Origin: Tetracentron sinense
Taxonomy: Eukaryota; Streptophyta; Magnoliopsida; Trochodendrales; Trochodendraceae
Length of the DNA: 64,000 bases
NCBI GenBank assembly: GCA_015143295.1
Contig: CM026562.1
Coordinates: 12,552,041 to 12,616,040, forward strand
Direction: 5' to 3'
The position numbers were made by a program, and so were the translations under genes. The notes below the pieces were generated by a model, which saw only the letters and a program-made list of their open reading frames with translations, was not told where the DNA came from and made no database searches. This document shows positions 37,911-48,921 of the stretch, piece by piece; the stretch's first letter is position 1; each line of letters starts with the position of its first letter.

Positions 37911-38399
37911 GTTGGACATCCACCATTAAAAGGACAATTAAAAATTCTAGAATTTTTAATCTTTCTCTCCCTCCCTCAATACCTCACACCCCTCTCTCTC
38001 CCCTCAAAGGTGTACGGTCACCTCTCCCCCTTTTCTTCTTCTATTTTTGTTTCTTAGTTTGAAAATAAAGAAGAAAGAATATCAAGGATCTTGTTAATCA
38101 AGAAAGAGTTCTTGATAATAAAGATTAGATCTTTATTTCAAGATCCTAGAGCTGGAAATTTGGAAGGGCCATTAGCTTCCATTAGATAAAGCTTTAAAGG
38201 GAAAAGGAGGTTCGTGTGGATTGCGAAGGAGACTTGACACTTGTGAAGTTTTGCGAGAACTGTTCTTATGTGGATTTGACTTAACAATTTCAAAGTCGCA
38301 AAGGTGATTGTTATTCCAACCTTCATTGAATAAAATCAATTAAAATTTTAGTCAGATCTTGGGATTCGATGTATGTCCCCCAAATACTATTTTTCTAAA

Positions 38400-39236
38400 A
38401 TTAAAAAGAGGCATACTTTCATGAGGTTGGTGGTTCTTCTACTTAACCTGAGCACCACTTCAGACCTCCCATTTCTGATGATGTTCTCAGCCTTTTGATG
38501 GGTAAGCTGGACTCCATCAGCATTGGAATGATTAGCTTCCAAGCTGAGATGAGAGAAAGAATGGAGATCTAAGAAGCCCAAGCCCTTGGATTGCAAACAA
38601 AAGTTCAGGACAGGCTAACGTTTCTAGAGGGATCTTCAGGTGACTTTAGAGCTGAAATGAGAGAGAGGATGTCCTCAGCTGAAGCCTCTACAGCTGTTGT
38701 ACATGAAGATTTGAAAGAAAGAATAGATGCAGCCTACTCAGTCCTAGGGACTGTGAACATGGACTATTCAGTCACTAAAAACAGAGTGGATATAGTGACT
38801 TCTTTGCTTCAAAGGCTGGAAATAGATCAAATAGAGGAGTTTATGAAGAAGAGAAAGGTTACAAGTGTGATTCAAGGACAAGTGGACTCCTCAACACTCC
38901 AATTGAAGACCCAAGGGAAGCTACTTCTTGATATGGCTGAACAAGACTCTTTGTCAGCCACAATCACTCTTAGAGCCACTGATGAGCTTAAGAAGATAAA
39001 CAATTTCTTGGTTAGCTTGGCTACTAGAGCCACCTCTTCTCACCCTCCTTCTCAAGCTCCATCCTCTTCCAAATCTACGGGCAAACAACCCATGAAGGGT
39101 GCTATCAAAGGTGATCCTATCATCTCACTTCCCTCCTCTGATGAAGACCCTGTTCAATCTTCATCTTCTGACTCTCCCGAGGACTCCCCAGCTCACTCAA
39201 GCAGTGAAGAAGAACACAAGACTCCAGCCCATGAAG
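38400..39236 (+). pseudogene. Coiled-coil ORF of a SIRE/Maximus-like copia 3' region
   Basis: The long open part (38591-39236) encodes repeated charged heptad-like segments (EMRERM repeated, DELKKINNFL) and then a Ser/Glu/Asp-rich tail. Its reading continues past the F insertion at 54094 into a Lys-rich end near 54170, followed by AAGGGGGAG polypurine runs and a SIRE-like LTR. That place, between pol and the 3' LTR, is where SIRE-type elements carry their extra env-like ORF, so I infer that identity. No membrane segment is evident. A host gene is the alternative. It is a fossil with at least one break besides the insertion. Confidence 0.45.
39232..39236. repeat. Target-site duplication TGAAG, left copy (insertion F)
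   Basis: TGAAG precedes the LTR end at 39237 and recurs at 54089-54093 after the other LTR end. Confidence 0.88.
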
Positions 39237-39954
39237 TGTCACGCCCCAAAATACCCCCTAAGAGTTAGGATACTTTGCGACGTGACTTAACCTTAAATCA
39301 ATCTGCAAGAGTATACAAGGCATGCAAAATAGTGAACTAAAAATTTCTTTAATGACTTAAATATATTCCAAGTGCAATTGATTACAATAATTAAATAGAA
39401 TTTACAACATGTACATTGAACTCCTTCACTTGAATCCCAACTCAAGTGAGACAAACATCCCCAGGCATAAGAACCCAAAATACATGTCTGTCTCTCTCAC
39501 TCATCCCAACCATTGGCCACATGCCAAGACTCCTAATATCTGGGTGACAACCAGACCGGTCTCCTGCTCTACATGAGCCACCTCTATCCAAGAAACTTGG
39601 ATTTCATATATCACATAATGTACCTGCCGACATAAACGTACGGCTGAGTATGGAATACTCAGCGAGTACAAGCTACTAGCTAACGATAGTAATAACAATA
39701 ACATAACATGTGTAATATAGTTAATCATCACATGTATATAATCAGAGTGTGGAAGCTAGAATGAAATAACAAAAGAAACTCTTGAACATCTTATACTTAA
39801 TCATGCTTTTACGCATCGTGATTTCCGTTACATCATGACTTCTTTATACATCTCATGCATCTTGTGGTTACCTTACACATCTTATGAGATTATTCTTGTC
39901 TGTGAGAGTCAAGCATATTTTCTTGTTTACATGTTTGTGAGTTTTCTTGCTTGC

Positions 39955-40400
39955 ATGGGAACAGATGATAATGCCCGTACCTGATCTTAGTACATTATCA
40001 CCATTCCATATTTCTTTATTCTTGCTTGGAGACAAATACTAGTACCTGTACCTGATCTTAGTATATTAGTATCCTCTCATACTTGTTGGAAACAAATGTT
40101 AATGCCCGTACCTGGTCTTAGTACATTAACACCCTTTCATGCTTGTCTTGGAAACATACACTAGTGCCCATACCTGGTCTTAGTACACTAGCATACTTTT
40201 ATATTATTCATGTCTTGGAAACAGATACTAGTGCCCGTACCTGGTCTTAGTACACTAGTATCATTTCATGCTTGTCATTTTACTTGGAGAGAGATGCTAG
40301 TACCCGTACCTGGCCTTAGTATACGAGCATCCTCTCATACTTGTTGGGGAACAGATGTTAGTGCCCGTACCTGGTCTTAGTACACTAACATCCTTCCATG
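39955..40400 (-). repeat. Seven-unit stem-loop tandem array (F LTR)
   Basis: Seven units spaced 61 or 69 bp apart, each with two inverted arms around a conserved centre (GCCCGTACCTGGTCTTAGTA, with small variants). Arm pairs include GATAATG/CATTATC (39967/39993), TGTTAATG/CATTAACA (40097/40124), GATACTAGTG/CACTAGTATC (40224/40253) and GATGTTAGTG/CACTAACATC (40354/40383). Arm sequence changes from unit to unit while pairing is kept. Confidence 0.85.
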
Positions 40401-40654
40401 TTTCTTGATTCTTGATTGTCATGTTTTCTTGTGAGCCAGGTATGACATATCCTAGGGATATGCCCTACCCTTGACATTCATGCTTGTTTCACAGTTTCAC
40501 ATTTCTTGTTCTTGTTGTTTTCTTATGTATATATACTTGAAAAGCCAATTCATGCATGCATGTGTGCTTGTGGGTGTAACTTGTGAACATAATAATAGCA
40601 TAGAACAATTGAGGATAATACATAGCATTTGAACAATTATAGTCACATGAGTGA

Positions 40655-40659
40655 TTTAA
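40655..40659. repeat. Target-site duplication TTTAA, left copy (insertion E)
   Basis: TTTAA precedes the TG of LTR E at 40660 and recurs at 52830-52834 after its CA end. Confidence 0.85.
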
Positions 40660-40879
40660 TGTAGCACCCCAAACTTTTTCATCCTTAATGAATAGCACCT
40701 TCGTAGCTAATTGGCCGTTTTTGTAGTATAATTAATAAATAAGGGAGAAATTAGAAATTTTGAAATTTCAAAAATGTTCCTTTTCGAAGTACGAACCCAA
40801 CGCAAGTTGAATCGTCAAAATCGGATGAACGAGTCAAAAGATATGGCCAAAACAGTCTGGACCGGTAGGAAATCGTAGC

Positions 40880-41125
40880 TCGGAAGGCACTAAGGACGTA
40901 GCTCTGATAACGTGCTCTGATAAGGCATAGACCACGCATAGACAACGTATACGTTGTGCATCCGTTGTGTAACAGACAACGTGTACGTTGTACAGCTCAC
41001 AATGGGCACGTTGTGCATAAGACAACGGACAACGTGTTCGGCATTGTTCGCAGCACAACGTGTTCGGCACTGTTCATAGCACAACGTGTTCGGCACTGTT
41101 CACAGCACAACGTGCTCGGTCCCTG
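40880..41125. repeat. ACAACG palindromic-word cassette (E LTR)
   Basis: The same words and order as in the T units (GTAGCTC words, then CGTTGT/ACAACG words, then about three 26-bp units), although the 3' half of this LTR is of the F type. Confidence 0.8.
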
Positions 41126-41417
41126 CGTTTTGCAAAAAATTTCAGTAAGGGTATTATGGTCTTTTGGTCGGCTTACTCTTACCTTAAGAGTTTTGCCCGA
41201 GCCTTTAGGGCATCATTCGACACTTAGAGAGTTTGAGAGAGTAGGAGAAAGGGGAGAAGGCGATTCCAACCTAGGGCTTGTCTTTGGAAGAGAAATCAAA
41301 GGAGTTTTGAGACCCCAGATCACTTCAAGTTCGGCCTTCTCCAAGATCACAGCTCAAGCACTCGTGGGGAGCATCTCCTCAAGCTAGGGCAGCAACCCAA
41401 GCACGTTTTTGAAAGGG

Positions 41418-41422
41418 GGTTT
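41418..41422. repeat. Target-site duplication GGTTT, left copy (insertion D)
   Basis: GGTTT precedes the LTR end at 41423 and recurs at 51240-51244. Confidence 0.9.
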
Positions 41423-42171
41423 TGTCGCGACCCAAAACCCACCCTAGGAGTTAGAGTGAATCTTGGACGACTCAATCATGACTTACATGACTTGCTTGAC
41501 AAACCAACCTTCAAAAACCCACAGAGCATATACAATAGAGGACATTATAGCGGAAACATAACTATAAAACACAGCGGAAGTCTAACAAACCTCTAAGTAT
41601 ATACATATGGTCCAAGTTTATACAAAAAGTAACCAGAAGAAAGTGCGGACAGACCCGCCAAAATACATGGATATAATCTCTCATCTCACCCACAGCTAAT
41701 CCACTCAGAATCTACAACCACCTAATGGTAACCCTCTACTAGAGGTTCCTCGACGTACTCCTCCTCCACCCATGGACTCGGAGCACAGATATCAAATGGA
41801 GCAGCTGCTCCGCCGTCACCTGCCGACATAAGAAGTACGGCTGAGCATGGAATACTCAGCGGGTACTAAGCACTAACCAATAGTCATAGCATACAGATAG
41901 CATACATAAAGGAGGAAGCAAGTTGCATATATAGAACATGAACAATTTATATCATACAAGGAAGCAAAACAATTTATAATCATGCTTGTATTTCGTAGAA
42001 AGCCGATGAAACCTCTTGAAAACATCGTGCACTTGACTTGACTTGAAAATACCATTTCCGTGCTTGAAACTTGTTATGTTGTCTTATCTTGTCATATCAT
42101 GCGTGTCATGTCATGTCATGCGTGTCATGCGAGTATCATGCTTGCTTGTTCATAATTTAAACATGTTCACA

Positions 42172-42315
42172 TGCCTAGTTGTCGTTCATAGTCCGTCACA
42201 ACTAGTACCCTATATGCAGATGGGTATGCCTAGTTGCCGTTCATAGCCCGTCGCAACTAGCATCCATGCGGAATGTGAATGCCTAGTTGCCGTTCATAGC
42301 CCGTCGCAACTAGCA
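42172..42315 (-). repeat. Stem-loop tandem array, CTAGTTGC type (D 3' LTR)
   Basis: Three units at ~53-bp spacing: CTAGTTGT/ACAACTAG (42175-42205), CTAGTTGC/GCAACTAG (42230-42260) and CTAGTTGC/GCAACTAG (42283-42313). The last pair of the stem is T-A in the first unit and C-G in the others, a compensatory change. Confidence 0.82.
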
Positions 42316-43344
42316 TCCATGCGTGATGTGTGATGCTATGCTATGCGTGTCATGCCATGCTATGCTATGCGTGTCATGCGATGCTATGCATGTCATGCGA
42401 GGGGATGGGAGACCTTTCCCTATGAAATGCATGATTGTCTTGCCCTTGTCAAAAGCGAAGTGAAACATATCTTAGGATATGCCCCACCTCTACGCCCCAT
42501 ACTTAAAACATCGGTAAATCACGTCATTTCATGCGTGCTCGTGAGATCGTGTGCATACTTGCATTTGGAATTAAATATAGCAATTTGGGGTAATTCACAA
42601 AGCATAGCATATAGCAATTTAAGTGAGTAATAATCTACGCATTTTAAGAAATGTAGGAAACACACTATCATGAACCCTAACAATTTAAAGAGCAATCAAG
42701 CGTAGGTTCCCTTAATTTATCATTTATTTTGTTCACCTTGGCATTTCATCAAACATGGAGTGTGTTCATTATTCACTTAAACCTAGATCATGCTTTTCTA
42801 GGTGGGTTATGCTCACATCACACTTGTATGTTCATTATTAGTACAATGCCCTTTCCCATTCGTTCATCACATCATCCACACGGCATCCATTCGCCAACAT
42901 CCATCTCCATTCACCATTCATACCACCAATCTCATAACACATATATATGTGAAGGAAAACAAGAAGAAATAAAGGAAAAGAGAAGCTATAACTAGGAGGG
43001 TAGTAAGAAGTACCGACCTTGACAAATGGGGGAAGAAATCCTCCACCAAACGCACGTGAGTTGCTGCCCTAGCTTGAGGAGAGTGCCCCACACGAGCTCC
43101 ACGAATGCTTGAACCGAAATCTTGAAGAAATCGAGCTTGAGGTTGATCTAGGGTTTCAAAACCCTTTGATTTCTCTCCAAAATGGAACCTAGGTTTTGGA
43201 AAACCTTCTCCTTTCTCTCTATCTCTCAAAAGACTCTAAGGGTTGTGTATGAACCCTCAAATGATCGGGCAAAGCCTTTAAGGTATGAGTGAAACGCCCA
43301 AAAGACGAAAACACCCTTACTAAATTTTCTGCAAAAACGCGAGT

Positions 43345-43530
43345 ACCGAGCGATCGGTGTTAATGACCGATCGATCGGTTGCCTACCGATCGATCAGTTT
43401 CATAACCGAGCGATCGGTTGAAATTTCACTCTCTGGAAAATTTCCCCATAGTAAAATCTCGACCAGTCGATAGCCTCCGAGCGATCGGTTTTGGACCGAT
43501 CGATCGCTCCATGGACCGAGCGATCGGTGG
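43345..43530. repeat. GATCGATCGGT palindromic-word cassette (D 3' LTR)
   Basis: About eight words of the type CCGATCGATCGGT or GAGCGATCGGT in this interval. It occupies the place held by ACAACG words in T, H and E. The same cassette recurs at about 50844-51029 in the other LTR. Confidence 0.85.
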
Positions 43531-43740
43531 TCTGCAGGTCCAAACTGTTTTGGCCATAACTTTTGATTCGTTCGTCCGATTTCGACGATTCAACTTGCGT
43601 TGGGTTCGTACTTCGAAAACGAACATTTCTGACGTTTCGAAATTTCCAATTTCTTCCTTATTTATTAATTATACCTCTTTAAAGGCACAATGGCAACGAA
43701 AGTGTCATGCATTAAATGTGAAAAGGTCCGGGGCTCTACA

Positions 43741-43755
43741 TCCTCCCCCCCTTAC
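43741..43755 (-). other. Polypurine tract of element D
   Basis: On the minus strand GTAAGGGGGGGAGGA lies directly before the 3' LTR. This is the priming site for plus-strand DNA. The same tract stands before each LTR segment in array T. Confidence 0.85.
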
Positions 43756-43841
43756 AAAAATTTCGTCCTCGAAATTTAGACGCTACTTGCATGACAAACC
43801 AAGAAGAAAATTACAAGTCATATACAAACTTATACAAAAAC

Positions 43842-46800
43842 TCATTCAAATAATTCTGGGTACTTCGCTTTGACTTCGGCTTCACGCTCCCATGTAGCTT
43901 CTTCCCGAGCATGGTGTTGCCATTGCACTAGAACCAAAGGGATAGTCTTGTTGCGAAGCACTTGATCTCTTCGATCCAATATGTGAATCGGCTTCTCAAC
44001 CAACGTGAGATCTTCTCGAATTTCCAACGGTTCCAATTCTAGTACATGCGAAGGGTCCGCAATGTACTTCCGAAGCATAGACACGTGGAAAACGTTGTGA
44101 ACCGCGGCCATGTGAGGTGGGAGAGCTACTCGATAAGCAACTTCACCAACCCGTGAGATAATCTCAAACGGTCCAACATAGCGAGGACTGAGCTTGCCTC
44201 GCTTGCCAAATCTCATGATCCCTTTGCTAGGAGATACTTTCACAAAAACTTGATCCCCTACTTGAAATTCCAAGTCCCTACGGCGCGTGTCCGCATAACT
44301 TTTCTGGCGATCTTGAGCGGCTTTCAATCGATCCCGAATGATCTTAACTGTGTTTGCAGTTTGCTCAATCAATTCTGGACCAAGTAATTTCCTTTCTCCT
44401 ACCTCATCCCAATAGAGAGGAGACCTACAACTTCGCCCATACAAGGCCTCAAATGGTGCCATTTGGATACTTGCCTGATAGCTGTTATTGTAGGCGAATT
44501 CAACCAAAGGCAAATGCTCTTCCCAACTGCCTCTGAAATCCATCATACAAGCCCGAAGCATGTCTTCAATAACTTGGTTCACTCTCTCGGTTTGTCCATC
44601 CGTCTGTGGATGAAAAGCGGTGCTGAAATCGAGTCGGGAACCCATAGCCTCCTGGAAGCTTTTCCAGAATCGCGATGTGAATCTTGGATCCCGATCTGAC
44701 ACAATACTAACGGGCACTCCGTGCAACCTCACCACTTCCTTGATGTACAAAGCAGCTAACTGACTAGAGTTGAAAGTAGTTCGGTAAGGCAAGAAGTGAG
44801 CGGACTTCGTCAAACGATCCACTACTACCCATATCGCATCTGAACCCCTTGCCGTCTTTGGCAAGCCAACTATGAAATCCATGGATACGTTCTCCCATTT
44901 CCACTCGGGAATCGGAAGGGACTGTAATAGACCTGCGGGCCGCATGTGTTCTGCTTTCACCTGTTGGCACACCAAGCACCGAGCTACATATTCCGCAACC
45001 TCCCTCTTCATATTCCGCCACCAAAAGTGACTCTTGAGGTTCCGGTACATCTTCGTACCCCCTGGATGCACAGTGTACTTTGCCCGGTGGGCTTCATCCA
45101 TAATCTCCCTCCGAAGATTTGCATTGGCTGGAACACACAGCCTTCCCTTGAATGTGATAGCACCTCGGCTAGTGAGAGAGAAGTCCTCACTACCCTTAGC
45201 AACCTCCTTGTCCCGATAAGCCAACAATTCAGCATCCGTGGCTTGGTATTCTTGGATCAAATCTATAATGTATGGCCGAACCGTGACATTTGCCAAGATA
45301 GGACTACGGACAGAGTCATTCACACTAATGTCCAGATTTGCCAAGTCTTCAAGTAGCTTCCATTCCTGCACTAACATGCATGCTAATAACCCCGGAGGTC
45401 TTCTACTCAAAGCATCAGCCACTACATTTGCTTTACCCGGGTGGTATTGAATGGTACAATCATAGTCCTTCAGAAATTCCATCCAACGCCTTTGCCTTAG
45501 ATTCAGCTCCTTTTGGGAAAAGAGATACTTGAGACTCTTGTGATCAGTGAACACATAGAACTCCACCCCATAAAGGTAATGACGCCAAATCTTAAGTGCA
45601 AACACGACCGCCGCAAGCTCCAAGTCGTGCGTAGGATAGTTCTTCTCATGCTCCTTCAACTGCCTTGATGCATAGGCAATGAATTTCTTGTGCTGCATGA
45701 GTACACACCCAAGTCCAACGTGTGAGGCATCACTATACACCTCGTACCCATAAGGTCCGGATGGCACCGTAAGGACAGGAGCTGTGGTAAGCCTCTTCTT
45801 CAGTTCCGTGAAACTGATCTCACACTTGTCGCTCCATACAAACTTAGCGTTCTTCCTTGTCAGGTAAGTGAGCGGTGCTGCAAGGCTGGAGAAACCCTCT
45901 ACGAATCTCCTGTAGTAGCCTGCCAACCCAAGAAAACTGCATATCTCCGTGACACTCTTGGGCCTCGCCCAATTCATGACTGCCTCTATCTTCTTTGGAT
46001 CCACCGAAATGCCTTCCGCCGATACAACGTGGCCTAGGAATGCCACCTCTTCCAACCAAAACTCACACTTGCTAAGTTTGGCGTATAGCTTATGCTCTCT
46101 TAGCATTTCCAAAGCAAGGCGCAGGTCGCGTGTGTGATCTTCCCGTGTCTGGGAATAAACCAAAATGTCATCAACAAATACAATCACGCACCTATCAAGA
46201 TATGGCCGGAACACCCGGTTCATCAAATCCATAAAGGCTGCCGGCGCGTTCGTGAGTCCAAAAGGCATCACCAAGAACTCGTAATGTCCATATCGAGTCC
46301 TGAAAGCAGTTTTGGGAACATCTTCCGCCTTAATCTTCAACTGGTGATAACCCGATCGAAGATCTATCTTTGAGAAAAATCTCGCTCCCTTCAACTGATC
46401 GAACAAGTCATCAATCCTAGGCAAGGGATACCTATTCTTTATAGTGACTTTGTTCAATTGCCTGTAATCGACACACATCCGCATCGAGCCATCTTTCTTC
46501 TTAACAAACAACACCGGGGCACCCCATGGTGAGACACTTGGTCGAATGAAGCCAAGGCCTTGCAATTCCTCCAACTGAGTCTTTAACTCCTTGAGTTCAA
46601 TAGGGGCCATTCTATATGGAGCTCTGAATACAGGAGCTATGCCTGGTGCAAGCTCGATCATAAACTCAATCTCCCTGTCTGGAGGCAATCCTGGCAACTC
46701 CTCTGGAAATACATCCAGGAACTCACTCACAACCGGAATAGTCGATGAGTCCTTTGCCTCGGGGTTAGCTAAGCTCAACGCCGCAAAACGGGCAATGTCT

Positions 46801-46913
46801 CTACTTTTTAACCCCCGAAAGTGAAATGGTTTTCCTTTTACCGGCTTGAAGAGTACCATCTTCTCAAAGCAAGCTACGTGCCCATGATGTGCTGCTAACC
46901 AATCCATTCCCAA
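43842..46913 (-). CDS. Pol ORF of element D (RT, RNase H, integrase, chromodomain)
   Basis: A 1023-codon open stretch. Reverse transcriptase spans about residues 110-290, with the active-site FVDD at 246-249. RNase H starts near residue 390 (YSDAS, D395), and DALSRRP follows near 500. The integrase HHCC region lies near 590-645, and the integrase core follows with [15 protein letters not shown] and TERVNQ. The last ~45 residues ([18 protein letters not shown] and on) resemble the chromodomain of Tekay/Del elements. The listed start is only the first methionine in the open stretch; in this family pol is made as part of a larger polyprotein. D is flagged as broken overall. Confidence 0.88.
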   Translation of the reverse strand: MGMDWLAAHHGHVACFEKMVLFKPVKGKPFHFRGLKSRDIARFAALSLANPEAKDSSTIPVVSEFLDVFPEELPGLPPDREIEFMIELAPGIAPVFRAPYRMAPIELKELKTQLEELQGLGFIRPSVSPWGAPVLFVKKKDGSMRMCVDYRQLNKVTIKNRYPLPRIDDLFDQLKGARFFSKIDLRSGYHQLKIKAEDVPKTAFRTRYGHYEFLVMPFGLTNAPAAFMDLMNRVFRPYLDRCVIVFVDDILVYSQTREDHTRDLRLALEMLREHKLYAKLSKCEFWLEEVAFLGHVVSAEGISVDPKKIEAVMNWARPKSVTEICSFLGLAGYYRRFVEGFSSLAAPLTYLTRKNAKFVWSDKCEISFTELKKRLTTAPVLTVPSGPYGYEVYSDASHVGLGCVLMQHKKFIAYASRQLKEHEKNYPTHDLELAAVVFALKIWRHYLYGVEFYVFTDHKSLKYLFSQKELNLRQRRWMEFLKDYDCTIQYHPGKANVVADALSRRPPGLLACMLVQEWKLLEDLANLDISVNDSVRSPILANVTVRPYIIDLIQEYQATDAELLAYRDKEVAKGSEDFSLTSRGAITFKGRLCVPANANLRREIMDEAHRAKYTVHPGGTKMYRNLKSHFWWRNMKREVAEYVARCLVCQQVKAEHMRPAGLLQSLPIPEWKWENVSMDFIVGLPKTARGSDAIWVVVDRLTKSAHFLPYRTTFNSSQLAALYIKEVVRLHGVPVSIVSDRDPRFTSRFWKSFQEAMGSRLDFSTAFHPQTDGQTERVNQVIEDMLRACMMDFRGSWEEHLPLVEFAYNNSYQASIQMAPFEALYGRSCRSPLYWDEVGERKLLGPELIEQTANTVKIIRDRLKAAQDRQKSYADTRRRDLEFQVGDQVFVKVSPSKGIMRFGKRGKLSPRYVGPFEIISRVGEVAYRVALPPHMAAVHNVFHVSMLRKYIADPSHVLELEPLEIREDLTLVEKPIHILDRRDQVLRNKTIPLVLVQWQHHAREEATWEREAEVKAKYPELFE

Positions 46914-46928
46914 TATAATATCAAAGTC

Positions 46929-47207
46929 TTAGAATCCAAGGACGATGAGGTCAACCGCCAACTCGTGGCTTCCAACTTGGACCGCACTATTTCTATACAC
47001 TTTATCTGCCAATACTGTTTTGCCGAGCGGAGTCGAAATGGCTAACTCCGGTTTTAGCTGACTAGGCTCCACAGAAAAGCCTTCTGAAAAACTCGGCGAG
47101 ACAAACGAATGAGTAGACCCGGTATCAATCAACACTCGAGCCAAATACTCATTGACTAGTAGGGTTCCTGAAATTTTAACTAGCGGAGTTAATCCATGCA
47201 TCAACAA
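46929..47207 (-). pseudogene. Protease part of element D
   Basis: A 92-codon stretch with the retroviral-type aspartic protease signature [11 protein letters not shown]. The protease cleaves the polyprotein inside the particle. It lies between gag and the RT-bearing ORF, as expected for gypsy elements. Confidence 0.82.
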
Positions 47208-47312
47208 CGTATACGTGTAGGTTTATATACATATATAACATGCCGAGTACGTACACAAAAATATAGCATAACATAACAATCACGAATAAAGAAAATAACT
47301 CCAAACGCGTAC
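47168..47312 (-). other. AT-rich spacer between gag and protease (element D)
   Basis: About 145 bp of AT-rich sequence lies between the gag and protease parts. A homologous spacer of about 148 bp sits at the same place in H (25807-25954). In minus-strand reading its edges are GT and AG. Whether it is read through or spliced is unknown; introns of this sort are known in Ogre-type plant gypsy elements, not, to my knowledge, in this family. Confidence 0.45.
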
Positions 47313-48561
47313 CTTGCACCACATCATCAGATGCAAGTGCATCACCCTCTGTTAAAGCAAATACACGCCCCTGGTTCGCCTGGCGAGACTGAGGTGTAGA
47401 CCGGGTAGTCTGAGATGACGCCTGGTATGATCCTGCTGGGCGTGTCGGGGGCCTACTATCCTGAGACTGGCCTGGTAAATGCCGGCTAGGGCAATCCCTG
47501 ATCATGTGGCCCTGGCGACCGCAATGATAACATCCACCAGATGCTTTTCGGCAATCTCCTGCCGGATGCCTTTTGCCGCATGAAGTGCAGACCTCATATG
47601 TGTAGGCTGGAGGGACCGGAGGTGGTGTATACCTCGCTGCCTGAGGGGTAACTGGCCGTGGGGCCAGAAGAGCCTGAGGTCGAGGTGCCTGTGGCACGTA
47701 CTGCCGGGGTGCTGGAGGCGCATAAGTCGGCCTCATCTGTGGTGCTGGCCATGTATACTGATAAGGACCAGTCCAGGCCCGCCTCTCTGGAGGTGCTGAA
47801 CTATTGGCTTGGCCTCTCGCCAACTCTCTCTTCTTAGACACCGCTTCGGAATTGGCCTCGACCAATAAGGCCTTGTCTACCACTTCAGGGTAGGTAGCAT
47901 GCCTGAAAATGGAAACCTTCTCCATAATAACATCCTTGAGCCCTTGCTCAAATCTTCTCGCCTTCATTGCCTCAGTAGCAACCATATGAGGCGCGAATCT
48001 CGACAATTCTGAGAACTTGGCCTCATAAGCGGCCCCAGACATCGAACCTTGCTCAAGGTTGATGAATTCTCTCTCTTTCTTTTCCCGTGCACCGATCGGA
48101 AAATACTTCTTGTAAAAAGTATCCTTGAACTCTTCCCAAGTCCACGGTTGGCCTTGCATGGTCAAGTCCCGTGTCCTCAATGCGGACAACCACCAATGGT
48201 GGGCTTCGCCCTCTAGCATAAAAACTGCCCATGCCACTTTCTCTTCCTCTGTAGGAGAGAGCACCGCAAATATCTTCTCAACTTGGAGGATCCAAGCCTC
48301 CGCAGTAAGAGGGTCCACACTCCCGTGGAAGGATGGAGGCCTCAATCTCCTGAATGCCTCAACTCCAGCTGTACGATGTACCGGAGCTGCGGGCGGTGGA
48401 GTAGGTGCCGCTGATGCCGGTATAGTTTGCCGAGCCGCCAGGATGGCGAGTGTCTCAGCAATAGAGCTTAAGACCTGAGAGAGGTCCGGCTGCTCATCCT
48501 CATCCCGTGAAGAAGAGGAAGCTCTGGTATGTGGTCCACGACCCCGTGTGTTCCGTCTCAT
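47176..48561 (-). CDS. Gag ORF of element D
   Basis: The chosen start is the MRRNTRGRG methionine at 48561, because the open stretch upstream looks like leader. The plant retrotransposon gag domain spans about residues 105-205 (FMLEGEAHHWWLSAL, EFKDTFYKKYFP), followed by a Pro/Ala-rich linker at 265-320 and a CCHC zinc knuckle at 344-357 (CYHCGRQGHMIRDC). Gag forms the particle shell and packages the RNA. The open stretch runs past the last conserved gag residues into the spacer. Confidence 0.85.
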   Translation of the reverse strand: MRRNTRGRGPHTRASSSSRDEDEQPDLSQVLSSIAETLAILAARQTIPASAAPTPPPAAPVHRTAGVEAFRRLRPPSFHGSVDPLTAEAWILQVEKIFAVLSPTEEEKVAWAVFMLEGEAHHWWLSALRTRDLTMQGQPWTWEEFKDTFYKKYFPIGAREKKEREFINLEQGSMSGAAYEAKFSELSRFAPHMVATEAMKARRFEQGLKDVIMEKVSIFRHATYPEVVDKALLVEANSEAVSKKRELARGQANSSAPPERRAWTGPYQYTWPAPQMRPTYAPPAPRQYVPQAPRPQALLAPRPVTPQAARYTPPPVPPAYTYEVCTSCGKRHPAGDCRKASGGCYHCGRQGHMIRDCPSRHLPGQSQDSRPPTRPAGSYQASSQTTRSTPQSRQANQGRVFALTEGDALASDDVVQGTRLELFSLFVIVMLCYIFVYVLGMLYMYINLHVYVVDAWINSAS

Positions 48562-48905
48562 GACTAAAGTCCTGAGAATAATAACACCACATGAGTCTAA
48601 CTTGAAACCACAGTTTATTTCAATGTCACTTCTCAATAATTCAATTTGTATTAGTTGTATAATACTAATATACATCACATCAAGTCATCAGAGTATTCAT
48701 CACATTATACTTATACTTTAGTGTTCTAGCGTACCTAGGACCGTGCTTGGTTAAAGCAACCATTTTAGACTAAGACTAAGGTTTAGTCTTACACTTGGAA
48801 CCAGACTCGCTCCCGACTCACTTCCTTCCTAACTTGTTTTCTAAAATATGCTCTTGTCAAGCCGTGGTATAAGATTCTAAGTGACCCTAAAGACCTAAAG
48901 CCTAG

Positions 48906-48917
48906 GCTCTGATACCA
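48906..48917 (-). other. Primer-binding site, tRNA-iMet type (element D)
   Basis: TGGTATCAGAGC on the minus strand, four bases from the end of the 5' LTR at 48922. Confidence 0.92.
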
Positions 48918-48921
48918 CTTC

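Larger units (their letters stand above)
36329..38390 (+). mobile_element. Ty1/copia LTR-like remnant
   Basis: Non-coding, AT-rich and similar in plan to the copia LTR split across 57286-57716 and about 62350-63190: a GGAAA-stem hairpin (36388-36426), an ATTAATTAA-rich tract (37370-37400), a conserved CCCTAG patch, then a TATA-like box and a pyrimidine-rich leader (37960-38035). The limits are approximate, and no open reading frame looks real. Confidence 0.55.
41423..43740 (-). mobile_element. 3' LTR of element D (2318 bp)
   Basis: Termini TGTAGAGCC...GTCGCGACA in minus-strand reading. Cassettes: CTAGTTGC stem-loops (42172-42315) and GATCGATCGGT words (43345-43530). Two further tracts of interest are CATGCGTGT simple repeats at 42100-42130 and CTATGCTATG repeats at 42330-42390. 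Confidence 0.92.

Noticed and set aside
39955-40400. CRISPR-like array
   Set aside because: Regular spacing and repeats are present, but the spacers are not unique, the arms are inverted repeats, no cas genes occur, and the context is a plant LTR.
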